NCBI GenBank assembly: GCA_951640165.1
Contig: OX621263.1
Location: 3,556,501-3,620,500 of the forward strand
From: Pseudoips prasinana
Taxonomy: Eukaryota > Arthropoda > Insecta > Lepidoptera > Nolidae
Reading direction: 5' to 3'
Length of the DNA stretch: 64,000 bases
The notes beneath the pieces were generated by a model. It searched no databases, was not told the DNA's origin, and was given only the letters and a program-made list of their open reading frames with translations. Position 1 is the stretch's first letter, and each line of letters opens with the position of its first letter. A program made the position numbers and the translations under genes. Of this stretch, positions 1 through 12,100 are shown piece after piece.

Positions 1-132
1 CGTAGACAATTCTCTAATATCATTGGGAAGTTTGTTATAGAATCTTATACATTGCCCCATAAAATAGTTACTTATTTTGTGGAGACGGGTAGTATGCAGT
101 ATGAGATTATTCTTATATCGCCTTATCCGTAG
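1..132 (-). mobile_element. LINE family B, reverse transcriptase C-terminal scrap
   Basis: On the minus strand it encodes an MGQCIRFYNKLPN-like stretch. The same sequence is found at 6350-6440 (+), and a related RT is at 3774-4831. It runs off the left edge. Confidence 0.65.
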
Positions 133-2010
133 AACAGAGTCCGATGTGACCATAGAGCGAAAACGAGAAAAATAGATAAACGAGATAAGAAATACAAGCT
201 CTACAAACGTACGTTTTTAAAATTTTTGTGTCTCATTTTGTTTCGGAAATATAGAATCGAATAACGTTCAATCTGACATTAGCTCCGCATATAAACGCCC
301 GAAGTGATCAAGCGACGGCCCGTGGCCGCGTGGTGAGCGGGTGCGGCGCGGGCGCTCCGTCCGTTCGGCGATACGGCCGCTGTTTGTTGGAGTGAGGGCA
401 GTTTGTGCCATGCGCATAACTTTTTTCAGATTGATGAAAATGATAAGTTTTACAAGTGTATTATATGAAAAGACATTTTTAGAGATGTTACGATCACGGT
501 AAATGGTGGATATGCTTAAAAAAGATATAAAAAGGCCTTAGATCGTTTCATTATTTTCAAATTTTTCTGTTGTTTATATAAAGAAAAGTATAAATGCCGG
601 TAAATTGACGATTTGAGTTGTACTATTTGGTGATTACACACCATTAAGTTTTTAAATTCAGAAACATTGTCTCCTTATTGCTTTTTGTGTCAGTAAATAT
701 TTGAGGGCGATCGATTTTTACATAGAACGTTTATTGACGGAGAGGCATAGGAACGCAATTTTAGTATAATAATAAGATAAGCATAATGCATATTTTGAGG
801 GAAATCATTTATTCTATAATAATAAAAAGTAAAAATTTGAGGTCATATAAAATATTAGGACGATTTTATTCGAACTTTACTTTTAACTTTTGAACTTCAT
901 ATGAATATAAGACGTATTTCTACGAAATCTGTGATACGATTTGTGGGTTTGATATTAACATGAGACGTTGATACTCGGCTAATGAAATCAGTCAAGACGT
1001 TGTTCATTTAAAAATAACGTTAAATGTAAAGATATTTACTGTAAATTTGTTTTGATAATTGCTAGATAATTATGAAGGGTATTTTATGAATATCTATAAT
1101 AATTGTAACACATTTTTTTACTTTAGTTGTTGTATTTGTGAATGTTGATGACATTGACATGATACAACAAATGTCATCTTTGCCTTCTGGTGCAGAAGAA
1201 ATCTGTCAGGTACCTACTAGTTGATATTTTGGAAGAAGTTCAGCGTGAGAATGGGGGAACCAAAAATAAAAAATTATCTGCGACAGAATTCCGATTATTA
1301 TGTCTCATCCGTTTGCCGTTGATATTTACAGCTATTTACTAAATTGATTTTTGTTGGAAATACCGTCTACTTTCATAAACAGCCCGAGAAACTGTTAGAA
1401 GTTTCTCACCACAGATCTTTTTAATTATTATTATTGTTTAGGACGATAAACAGTTACACAGAGGGTATAATAAATAACTTAAATGCTAAAAGTAACTTTC
1501 TGTGATACCAGCCCCGTTGTTCACAAATTATATTTACAATTTTGTACCCATATAAATACCTTTACAATGATGTAGTATGATAGAAGTGAGAATTATTAGG
1601 CTATATTAAATAACACTGTAAACAAAAATATAACACGAAATAAAATAAGATAATCTTCTCTTCATATGGAGCAAGTCTTTATAAAGGGAATATTATTCCA
1701 TTTATCTGTCTTTTAAAGCTTGACGGTGAGCTTGCAAAGTATTAAAATTTCAATTCAAAAGATCTAGCCCGGTTAGTTTCTAACTATATATATGTCGTGT
1801 CTTATTAATGTTTATTCGATTTGTTATTATTCTGCCCTTATCATGCAGTATTTTTTCATACTTAAAGATAAAAAGGGACGCTGAGGAGTCAAACGGAAAC
1901 CTAGTCATCATAGTCAAATATACTGCTATGTCAGATTTTGAAACAGTATTGCAGTGTCCTCGTGGAAATATAAGCATATATTACAAGAAAACTATCTTCT
2001 TTTAACTTTA
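133..2010. other. Mostly unassigned AT-rich sequence
   Basis: No convincing gene. A GC-rich, CpG-rich patch at about 305-415 stands out against AT-rich flanks. A short open stretch at 1127-1209 has splice-like borders (ctttag / cag|gtacct), but its phase does not fit gene 1. Confidence 0.4.
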
Positions 2011-2019
2011 CGGTTTTTG

Positions 2020-2705
2020 ACGTGGCTAAAAGGAAAACCGTTTGTTATATAAGGGATGAATCTGTGGCAAGACGTGGCGCAAATTACGTCAGCAGTTATT
2101 TGTTAAATTTTATCCAGGCTAATGTTGATCGAGTGGCCATAGTTTCGCTTTTGGTCAGACAACTGCTCGTCAAAAGTAACCGTATTTTCACTGTAGTTAT
2201 ACGCCACATTTTCAGAAGAAACATATCCAAAATGAGGGGACAGTGTCCATTCTATCATCAAGAGATCTTTTCAAACCAAAACTATATATTATTATACCCC
2301 TTATGAATGGCGTTTGTAAGTAAGATAGGCCAAGAATGAAGGAGAAGCCTCTACCGTCCGCAACGTAACCTTGAATGATATGTTTGACTTTAAATATCTT
2401 GATAATAATAAGGTTTGGATGAAGATATAACGGGCAAAATGATTTACTGGAGTACAATTTCAGAAGTTTATTCAGATGGTAATAATCCCAATTAATTTCT
2501 AAATAGAACCTGACTCATCCTTATTATATATTGCTGTGATAACACAAGAAACTGAACTAAAACCTGCATATTCTGGACCTGTTATCGTTCCTCATGCTAA
2601 ATATAAAGAGTTAAAGGATATGTGCCGCTCAGAAGTATTTCCTTTAGAGTATCATCCACATTCCTGTATTCTAGCTAATAATTTAACAACCAAGCAATGC
2701 TAATT
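2020..2705 (+). pseudogene. Degenerate DNA-transposase-like pseudogene
   Basis: Two open pieces lie in the same direction. The first (2022-2306) has DESVARRGANYVSSYLLNFIQ, like the W-x-E-x-x-A-x-RGA-x-x-x-x-S segment of a transposase-like family common in insects. The second (about 2510-2702) has YSGPVIVPHAKYKELKDMCR and SEVFPLEYH, like the C-terminus of that family. The middle lacks a continuous frame. The assignment is from remembered family patterns and the superfamily is not certain. Confidence 0.45.
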
Positions 2706-3740
2706 CTGGTAAATACTCAAATCAATAAAAAATTATTGTCTACGTACGTTTTCATTACTATAAAGTATGTGCACACAGGCCTGGTCACGATCTTAATTGA
2801 TAATATTATAAAGACTGATTGTTATATGATTTATTTTGCATTAAATAATTATTGCAGAGTTTAAATACCTTCATATACGTATTTACCGTTGTTATGATAA
2901 TTACCTAGTGACCAAGCTGTGGTACGATATGTCATTTAATTACTATTTTAAGTTTTGACTTTTACAAGCTACCAAGACAGTTCAGGTATACAGTTTAAAA
3001 TTGTTCAATAGCATGGAACTTCGTCTAGGTCACGATGCTTTTAATTGGTAAAATAATGAAAACTAAATGGTATTTCGTAAAAATATGTTATTGTTGGTTT
3101 TATAACAAATAAGAAGTTTAAATTGCTTCATGTGCGTCTCCCGCATTGTTTTAATGGGTTCATAGATCTGTCAGTTGAAGATTGTGCTAATTTAAAAAAA
3201 AAATTACTTGACCTATACAGTTAGCCTAGAAGGCAGTCACTGCTTCACAGGACAACACTAATTTAAAGTACGTACCTAATAGTAATATGATTGCTATTTA
3301 AAGTGATGCCATCCAATGCTTTTGCTAGCTATTTTAAGTTTATTTTCAATTAATAAACGATTTTAAACGACAGTTTTAGTTTATTACTTAATTTTATTCG
3401 AAGGTAGTCTTATGACTACCTTCGAATGCAACGTAATCTCTAAATATTTTGAGGTGTTTATTCATAAAGGACTCTTAATAGATTAATAATTCCAATAAAT
3501 AATGCCCCATATTTAAATAGAACGTTATTTAATTCGAACGTCTCCATAAAACAATGTATAATGTTCACTACGGACTCACGCTCTTCCGCCATAAAATGTC
3601 GTATGTTGATATGGAACTCATTATCTCGTGAAATAAAAGCATAAGAAATATAATCTCTATAGCATTTAACTAGGCTGAGGTGTTATAACGACATACCAAA
3701 AAATCTAAATGTTAAGTCTCACCGTTCAAGAGTTACACAT
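2706..3740. other. Unassigned AT-rich sequence
   Basis: No ORF or known repeat recognised. A small perfect inverted repeat (ATTCGAAGGTAGTC and its complement) sits at about 3397-3428. Confidence 0.4.
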
Positions 3741-3773
3741 GTCAACAACTTCTGTAGCCTCTACTGAAAACCA

Positions 3774-4831
3774 TCACCCCAGCAGATCGGACTTTGTTCT
3801 ACGGATGAGTCGATATCTAGTATTTACATTATGTGTATCGCTCCTTTTACAGAAGGAATCGATATTTTTATGCACATATAGTAAGTTTTCATATATATAC
3901 TGAGATGGTACAGTTAGAATGTTGACCTCTTTGAATTTTTCTCTTAGAGACACTCTCGGGCCAAGATTATAGATAGCTCTTACAGCTCTTTTTTGCAATA
4001 TAAATATGGTGTCAATGTCAGCAGAGCTACCCCAGAGAAGAATTCCATAGGACATTACACTATGAAAATAACTGAAATAAACCATTCTAGCTGTGTCAAC
4101 ATCAGTCAGCCGTCTAATAGTTTTCACTGCATATGCTGCAGAACTTAATTTGCCGGACAGTTTTTCTATTTGTGGGCTCCATTGTAGCTTTGAGTCAATA
4201 GTGATACCCAAGAACACAGTTGATTCAACAGGGTCCAACCTAGCTCCATTAAGTTGTACATTGGTTGTCGCCTGTTTCACATTCGGTGTAGTGAATTTAA
4301 TGACTTTAGTTTTCTTATCATTAAGCACAAGATTATTGGCATTAAACCAATGAACAACTTTAGAGATTGCATCATTAACATCGTCAAAATTGCTTAATTG
4401 TCGGTTTATTTTGAACGTCAGGGAAGTATCATCTGCAAACAACACAATCTCATGCTTATCCCTTACGTAGTAAGGTAAGTCATTGATATAAATTAAAAAC
4501 AAAAATGGGCCCAGAATTGACCCCTGTGGGACGCCCATTACCACTGGAGATCCCGGAGATATTTTACCGTTTATTTCGACCTTCTGAATTCTATTGCCCA
4601 AGTAAGAAGTCAGAAGTTCGAGAGCCTTGTTCCTAATACCGTAGTGGTGTAATTTTCTGACCAGAGTATCATGATGAACGCAATCGAACGCTTTGGACAA
4701 ATCGCAAAAGATACCTAATGCATCTTGCGAGTCTTCCCACGCCGCGAATATACTTTTTAATAAGTTGACCCCTGCATCTATGGTTGAACAACCCTTTGTG
4801 AATCCAAACTGTTTCCGTATGAGATACATTA
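3774..4831 (-). mobile_element. LINE family B, 5'-truncated reverse transcriptase (Jockey/CR1-like)
   Basis: A frame of about 350 codons is open on the minus strand. It has FCDLSKAFDCVHHDTLV, GVPQGSILGPFLFLIYINDL and VLFADDTSLTF, then the usual C-terminal end with LQKRAVRAIYNLG. It corresponds to the RT of a non-LTR retrotransposon from the fingers region on. The endonuclease and ORF1 are missing. The protein closely resembles LINE A at 14623-17511 but is a separate subfamily (for example RYRLIRRTKSDLLG at its end). The catalytic FADD is kept. Confidence 0.85.
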
Positions 4832-5098
4832 TTGTTACTCGAAGGTACATTGAACAGTTGTGGAATAGGAACAGATCGGAAAGGTATTTTAGTGTTTACG
4901 TTTTCAACGAGACAACTATCTACTGAACCATTTATAATTTTGTGGAGTGTGCATAAGTCGCTTATCCATTCATCCTTCTACTTTCTAGCGTTGGCAAAGA
5001 AAATTTATGAAGCCGGTCACTATAGTCTGGAATTTTGCGCCTTAGCCCATATTTTGAGCACAGAGCTCTTATAAACCGTCTCTGTGCTGCCTCTATAC
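4832..5098 (-). mobile_element. C-terminal scrap of a different LINE, abutting family B
   Basis: The minus strand encodes RIEAAQRRFIRALCSKYGLR with LPTLESRRM, then after a stop IINGSVDSCLVENVN and IPFRSVPIPQLFNVPSSNNN. This is the typical end of a Jockey-like RT, yet the sequence joins the family B RT at about 4831 with no spacer. Confidence 0.6.
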
Positions 5099-5362
5099 GG
5101 ATCGGGAAAGAGCCGATTCCACTCACAGATGGAGGAGGCGTCGGGGCGGCGGCGATAGCCGATAACCCAACTCCGCAATTGGGGAGAGCAACTCACCGAT
5201 CCGGGTGCGTGTCTCGACCATCTAAGACACGGCGCAAAAGGGGGGCACTGGAGCAGCATACCCGCGTTCCCGGGGCTCCCCCTATCAGGCGCCAGAAGAA
5301 CTTTTTGCGGGTGGCATACGCCTGTACCAGTTGGATAATTAGGCAATCCCCATGCCTTATCT
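5095..5362 (+). mobile_element. R1-clade LINE 3'-UTR fragment
   Basis: The GC-rich block includes GGCGCAAAAGGGGGGCACTG, CAGCATACCCGCGTTCCCGG and CTTTTTGCGGGTGGCAT. The same order occurs in the 3' part of the R1-clade insertion at 48598-49391 and in fragments at 54383 and 62195. Confidence 0.7.
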
Positions 5363-5378
5363 AAGAATGACTATACAA

Positions 5379-5778
5379 TATGTAACTTAATTGACGCACA
5401 TCCTGAAAATAGTTTGTTCAGAATCGTCTACTGAATCGATTTATATCATTTTTAATATAGGTAATTTTTGTATTCCAAAAATAATTAAAATTACGGAATT
5501 TATTGTCATATTAACCCTGTATAGTCAAAACAAATTGAAATGGACCGTAAGTCAAAGTAATAAGACTTATAAAATCGCAGTTTATTTGTATTCATACAAA
5601 TTTAATCATTCAATACAAAATAAAGAAAAATAAACTTTATTCCAAGAAACGATTTAGTAAATAACAATGCATATACATGTTAAATAAAAAAAATCAGTGT
5701 ATGTATTATGATGACAACATAATATTCTAATTGGGGTGTTTGAAGTTGTGATTTAATTACGTTACATGTTGTATACTT
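5379..5778 (+). mobile_element. MITE family D, full copy
   Basis: The ends are near-inverted: TACAATATGTAACTTAATTG on the left and, on the other strand, TACAACATGTAACGTAATTA. Related copies lie at 17570-17868 and 58913-59190. There is no coding capacity. Superfamily unknown. Confidence 0.6.
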
Positions 5779-5834
5779 GTATGACAACAACAAAAAATCA
5801 CAGCAGTCGAATTTGATGACAATATTTTTCGCAG

Positions 5835-6113
5835 GTTTCCTGGCACGGAAGGAATGGAAAGACTATAGTTATATAAAGGAGACTGGAAGCTTTTATAAGG
5901 CTTATAAAACATATGTTTCGTGGACAGAAGCGAAGACAGTTTGCGAAACAGACGGAGCCTTCTTATTTTACCCCAATACTAGGGAAGAAGCAGAGTTAGT
6001 AAGAGAATGGTGGGGAAATTATACATCCGAAGACGTAGAATCTAGAAGCGATGTATTTATACATATTGGATTAACTGACTTTAACAGAGAACAAAATTTT
6101 CACACTGTTGATG
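5835..6113 (+). CDS. Gene 1 exon: N-terminal half of the CTLD
   Basis: An AG acceptor (tttttcgcag) precedes the exon and a GT donor (atg|gtatgt) follows. The open frame carries WKDYSYIKETGSFYKAYKTY, then SWTEAKTVCETDGAFLFYP, then HIGLTDFNREQNFHTVDG. These match the CTLD pattern: a first cysteine after the W-x-E-A-x-x-x-C helix, the long second helix (REEAELVREWW) and the W/HIGL strand. The exon starts with two bases of a split glycine codon, so an earlier coding exon must exist. It is 279 bp, exactly as long as the homologous gene 2 exon. The frame stays open back to an ATG at 5777, but that stretch crosses the acceptor and has no signal peptide, so I treat it as intron. Confidence 0.88.
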
Positions 6114-9100
6114 GTATGTATAGTAAAACAACTTATATTATTGTCAGCCAAATTACGTCCACTGCTGGACAAAAGCATGTAGGCTATAATAATATAGTGT
6201 CTCTAAGAGAAAAGTTCAAAGAAGTCAACATTCTAACTGTACCATCTCAGTATATATATGAAAACTTAGTATATGTGCATAAAAATTTCGATTCCTTCTG
6301 TAAAAGGAGCGATGCACATAATGTAAATACTAGATATAAGAATAATCTCATATTGGATACTACCCGTCTCCACCAAATAAGTTACTCTTTTATGGGGCAA
6401 TGTATAAGATTCTATAATAAACTTCCCAATTATATTAGAGAATTTTCTACGAGTAAGTTTAAAAGAATTAATAAGCCAAATTGTGTAGGCCCTGCTACAC
6501 AATTTAATCTTATCTCAAAAATGGGAAATCATAAATTTAATCTTCCGGCGGGTCTCGAACCTGCACCATCTACCAATCCGGGGTAGACGCTCTGCGTTAA
6601 GCTACGAACGATACACACTGGCAGATCAAATTTAGGATTCCCTTGCTAACACCCTTCCGGAGGGTGTAGGTATTATCTTTCATCTTTGTTTTCTAGAAAC
6701 ATGGCGACAAACATTGCACCATTGTCTTTTGCAGGGATCCCGATAAATGAAGTGTATCATAAGTGGTCGAAAGGGGAGCCGAACAACGCTAAATATAGCG
6801 ACGAATATGAAGACTGTGTCAACATGTATTACAATTTATATTACAACGACGGCAAATGTAACTGTGCAGAGTCGGAAAGTCCTTTCGCGAGATGTCGTAA
6901 CCGTTTCATATGTAAGAGGAAAGACACAAGTGGTATTGATAATTCATGTAAGTACTTTAACACCTTTTTGATACACCCTAGTTAGGGTTCTGTAGCCAAA
7001 TGGCAAAAAACGGTACTCTTATAGATTCGTCATGTCTGTCTGTCTGTCTGTCCATCCGTATGTCACAGCCACTTTTGTCCGAAACTATAAGGGCTGTTGA
7101 AACTTGGTGCATTAAGATTTTTACACAAAAATAGAAAAATAATATTAATTTTGGGGGTTCCCCATACATAGAACTGGAACTCATTTTTCTTTCATCGTAC
7201 CCACATATATATACCCGCGTATAGATAGGGTACCCTATCTATGAATAGGTCCTCAAAAATGATATTGAGGTTCCTAATATAATTTTCTTCTAAACTGAAA
7301 AGTTTGCGCGAGAGACACTTCTAAAGTGTAAAAATGAGTGTCCCCCCCTGTAACTTCTAAAATAAGATAAAGATAAATCTAAAAAAAATATATGATGTAG
7401 GTACATTACTATGTAAACTGAGGCGCTCATAGCTAGATGTTCTCACCGGTGCGTAAGCGAACGTCGAGGTTAAGCAACTAGGCTTGCGGTCAGTCCATAG
7501 ATGGGTGACCGCCAAAGTGAATTAATTTCTGAGCGTTTCCGTGCTTCGGAGGGCACGTTAAGCTGTCGGTCTCGGCTGTAGTCATTAGACAACAGTCGTT
7601 AAGCCATGTCAGAGGCCTACTGGGCGGCTTGAGCAACTCTGACACTAGGGTTACCACTACCCATACAATAAGCAAGCAAGCAAGCAACTATGTAAACTAA
7701 CAACGAAAATTGGTTTGAACGAGATCTAGTAAGTAGTTTTTTTTAATGCGTCATTAAATGTAAACCGCAATTTACCTTTCATTTAATCAAATGAAATACT
7801 TGCTGCTGCGGAACCCTTCATGGGCGAGTCCGCCTCGCACTTGGCCGGTTTTTATTATTAATGTCAGAGAATGACAAACGAACAAGCGTGTCACCTGATG
7901 GTAAGTAATCACCGCTGCTCATGGACACTTGCAACACCAGAGGCGGCGCGGGTGCGCTCCCAGCTTTTAAAAGAGGCAGAAACTAGTATAGCTGACTCTT
8001 CCCCCACCCCGACGAGCTTTGGCGACCTAAATCACACGCAGAAACACAATATTAATGTTATTATTAAGGAATGTCTTATGTAAATTGGAGGAACTTCCCC
8101 AGTCGGGCTGCTCTTTGAGTGAATTATTGCACACCTGATGGTAAGTGGTCACCGCAGCCTATGAACGCTTGCAACACCAGGGGCATCATAATCTTATAAC
8201 TTCCTTTTTAAAGTTTTTCCAATGCTGTAGTATCTTGTGAAAACCGTAACTGGGAGTTCATTCCACAACCTCAACGGACGCTGAAAGCGAACCGTACAAA
8301 ATCGGAAAGGTTCAAGAATGTGAAGATGAAAGGCCAAGACTGTTGCCTCGTCACTTCGTGTCGCGGGTACAAGTCCCGCGCCGGACAAATATTTGTGTGA
8401 CCCATTTAGTGGTTCTGAGTCTGGATGTAATTTGTGTCCGTCTATTATATGTTTGTAAAGTACCCCGCAACACAGGGACTAGATTCCCTAGTGCGGGCGT
8501 TGTTGTTAAAAAAAACTTTGTTGGTAAACAAGCAACGGCACACCGTAGTCTATAAACGCTTGCAATACGAGGGGCACCAGGTGCGTTGCAGACACTTTAG
8601 AAACCTTTTTGAAGGGCCTTACGCTGGAGTCGCTTGTGAAAACCGTAAGTCCAGTTCACTTCACGGCCTCAACGTACGTGTGAGGAAGTTTCGCTGAAAG
8701 AGAACCGTACGGGATCGTAAAGGTTCGAGGATGTGAAGATGAACTCCCTGTCTGTGGCGAGAGGTGCGATCGTAGAAGGTGGCCGTGGGCATCAAATCAA
8801 ATAATTCCTCTGAAATGTGTTCAGAGACCCCTACAAGATAGACCGAGTTCTTGTGGGGATCACTGGATGCGGATGGCGTAAGACAGTTCATTGTGGAGAT
8901 CTTTGGGGGGGAGTCCTTTGTTCAGCTGTGGACGTATTTCAGCTGGTATGATGATGATGATGTCATGCATCGGACTTCCTTATCAAAGGAGACGGGGATT
9001 TCTGGGCCTGACTGTAATAAGTTGAGATATGGTTTAAAAAAAGCGTTATATTTTTCTATTTCAAACTGTAAAAAATTGACCCAATTTACAATCTGGTAAA

Positions 9101-12100
9101 CGAGAAATCTCAAAATAAGTTTAAGTCACGAATTAAATTGGTTGTTGATTACTATAATCGATTAACGTTAATGAGTTCAAACAATGTAATATAAATCTCT
9201 TGCACCAGACACCAGATAACCGATTTAATCATAATAATGATTAAATACATTAACATAATGTCAACGGTAAAAAATAAAATATCAACAAAAAAAATAGAAA
9301 TCATAACATCGGTTATCGTTCAAATCGATTTATTAGTTATTGGCAACTATATTTTTAATCTATGCTGACAGTGACTGGTGACAGATTTTGAATCCTAATG
9401 TAGGTTTAAATACTCTTTATCCTAATCTATGATAGACTCGTTTCTTGTATCGTGCGTGTGTGATTTGAGTATTTTTTATTGTTTTGTTTATATATCCCTC
9501 GACAACTGCATTCTCTCTACGGACTTCTGATATTGCTTAACGTGTACGACTTTTGCTAACATACTGGACACGGATAACTATTAAATAGCACTCGCTCTTA
9601 AAAATCAGCTGTTAAGTATAGGTTGGTACATAACCTCTCTATTAAGTACTAAATCTTTTATAACTCTGTTCACAGATTGAAAAATCCATGAATTTTTTTG
9701 TGATTGGCTGATAATTTATAGACCCAATATTTGAAACCACTTTTATCTTTTTACATCCTAGCCCAATATTGTATGAATAGGTATCCGTCTCCTTTAACAC
9801 TATTAATGCAGGAAAACCAACTCACTTGATATTAACTTTAGTATGATGGCCAAATTACGCAAAAATCTAAAAAAAAAATTGTCTATGCGTTTTCTGATTA
9901 CTTACGTTATAGTACTATAAAATGGCACCAAAATTCGTTCAATAGTTTTTGCGTGAAAGGGAAACAAACATCAATCCATACTCACTTACTCTCTCATTTA
10001 TAATATTAAAGACGTTTCTTGGCAAACAGCCATTAGATGATAACAGGCAAAAGTCAAATATCAATTTCAGGGATATGCCGTAATTGCAAGTCTTGTATAA
10101 GGGTTAGCGATTACAGTATGATAGTCATAGTACCCTGAGAGACTGAGAGACTGACTAGAGACTGTGCTGCCCATTCTTTCAGTCTTTATTGAAGTCTAGT
10201 CTCTGAATTGTCTGGTTCGAAGCAAACGCGAGGCTAGTGCCTGTGTCTGGAACCCTCATACAGCGACCCAAATATTGATGATCGAAAAGGTGCAAAAAAC
10301 CTTCCTTATATTTCTGTTTAGAAGGATATACACGTACTATCCTTATATGTATCCTACTAACTATCTTTTAGGAATGTTAGGTTTTAATTCTTTGGAGGTG
10401 AGAAGAGGCTTTGATCAGCTTACGGTAGCCTGTAAAACCCTTCGGGGAGAAATCGACTGTCCTGAGCTCCTTAATTTATTCTGTCGGTTATATGTGCCTG
10501 GTCGTAGGCATCATCAGTGCCGCCACCAGCGTGAAATATTTGCGAAGCCGCTGCATCATACTGTCGCTAAAGCCAATTCTCCAGTATGTCGAACCCTAGA
10601 TATGCTAAACGCCTTCCTGATTGCCTATCCTGAATGCGATGTGTTTGCAGGTAGATGGACAGACATTAGGCGAATATGTTTGTTTTTCTGCGAAAGAAAG
10701 TATGCAAGGATGTCCAGTATTTTGTATTGAATTTTGTATGTAACCCTAAAATTAATTATGTAATTGTTTCTATGTTAATTAATGTAATTGGTTATTAACC
10801 GTTTTATTTAACTATAAATAAATAAATAAATTCTCTGGTAGATGTTCCCTATAGACTTCTATGCCCCCCACGAGATGAAGTGGGTCGATGATATTCTCAT
10901 ATCCTTTATCACACAACAACAAGAAGCATGTCCAACAAGATTAATCTTATCTAGAATTCATGTAACAAATGATACTTTTTATGTTCCATTTTATGTAGAC
11001 ATTTGTTTATATAAGAAATAATAAACATTAAAATTTAGTTAGTAGGTCAGTTGAATAATAATTGGTTTTTGGAGTCAGTGTCAAATTAAGCATTGATAAC
11101 GCCTAGACATCCCGTATCGCGGCCCCACTAGTGTTTTCCGTACGAGCCAACTACGCAGGACATAAAAACCGGCCAAATGCGAGTTGTACTCACCCATTAA
11201 AGGGTTCCGTAGTAGCAAGTATTCAGTTGATTAAATGAAAGGTAAATTACCGTTAACGATTTATGACGTATTAAAAAAAAGACTAACTAGATCTCGTTCA
11301 AAGCAATTTTCGTTGTTAGTTTGCATGGTATACCATATATTTTTTTTAGTTTTATCATTCTCTTAATTTAAAAGTAACAGGGGGGGGGGGGGGGGGGGAC
11401 ACTCATTTTACCACATTGGAAGTGTCTCTCGCGCAAACTATTCAGTTTAAAAAAAAATATTAGAAACCTCAATATCATTTTTGAAGACCTATCCATAGAT
11501 ACCCCACATGTATGGGTACGATGAAAAAAAAGTTTTTGAGTTTCAGCTCTATGTATTGGGCATCCCCAAAATTATTATTCCTTTTCTAGTTTTGTGTGAA
11601 AATTTCCATGCGGTTCACAGAATACATCTACTTACCAAGTTTCAACAGTACAGCTCTTAGCTTCGGAAAAAAGTGGCTGTGACATACGGACGGACAGACA
11701 GACATGACGAATCTATTAGGGTTATATTTTTGCCACTTGGCTACGGAACCCTAAAAAAACATGCGGGTCATTCTTTGGCTACTAATTAATTCTCATACTC
11801 GGAAAGTCGTGTTTATTTGATCCGAGTAGCGAGTGGAAGATATTACTTCTGAAACAACAACTGACGTAAGCAAGCCAAACGCCACATCGCCCGCCAGCCA
11901 AACCACGCCTACCTACTCCCCCACTATCCCCACGCCGCGCGCCGCGCTGCCAGCCAGCGGAAGGGGCAATCCTTTATAATCTGCCGCAAATGTTGTGTGT
12001 GTGTCTTTTTGAGTTGATTAAAAGTATACGTCGAAACTCTGCCGGTTTTATTTCTGATATTTTATTATACTTTGGGCGGTAAAGACTCATAGTAATTGCT

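Noticed and set aside
1127..1209. Open 27-codon stretch with splice-like borders as first exon of gene 1
   Set aside because: It ends in phase 0 while exon 5835 needs phase 1, and it has no signal peptide. It may belong to the nearby transposase relic.
5777..6586. A 269-codon frame joining the CTLD exon to LINE-derived sequence
   Set aside because: It crosses a good donor at 6114 and continues into a LINE B fragment and a SINE. The homologous gene 2 exon ends at the same codon, so the read-through is chance.
6540..6615. Functional tRNA gene
   Set aside because: Box A and B are present but the arms do not pair. The same holds for the tRNA-like heads at 36718, 39715, 50693, 51000 and 57690, which carry SINE bodies or are relics.
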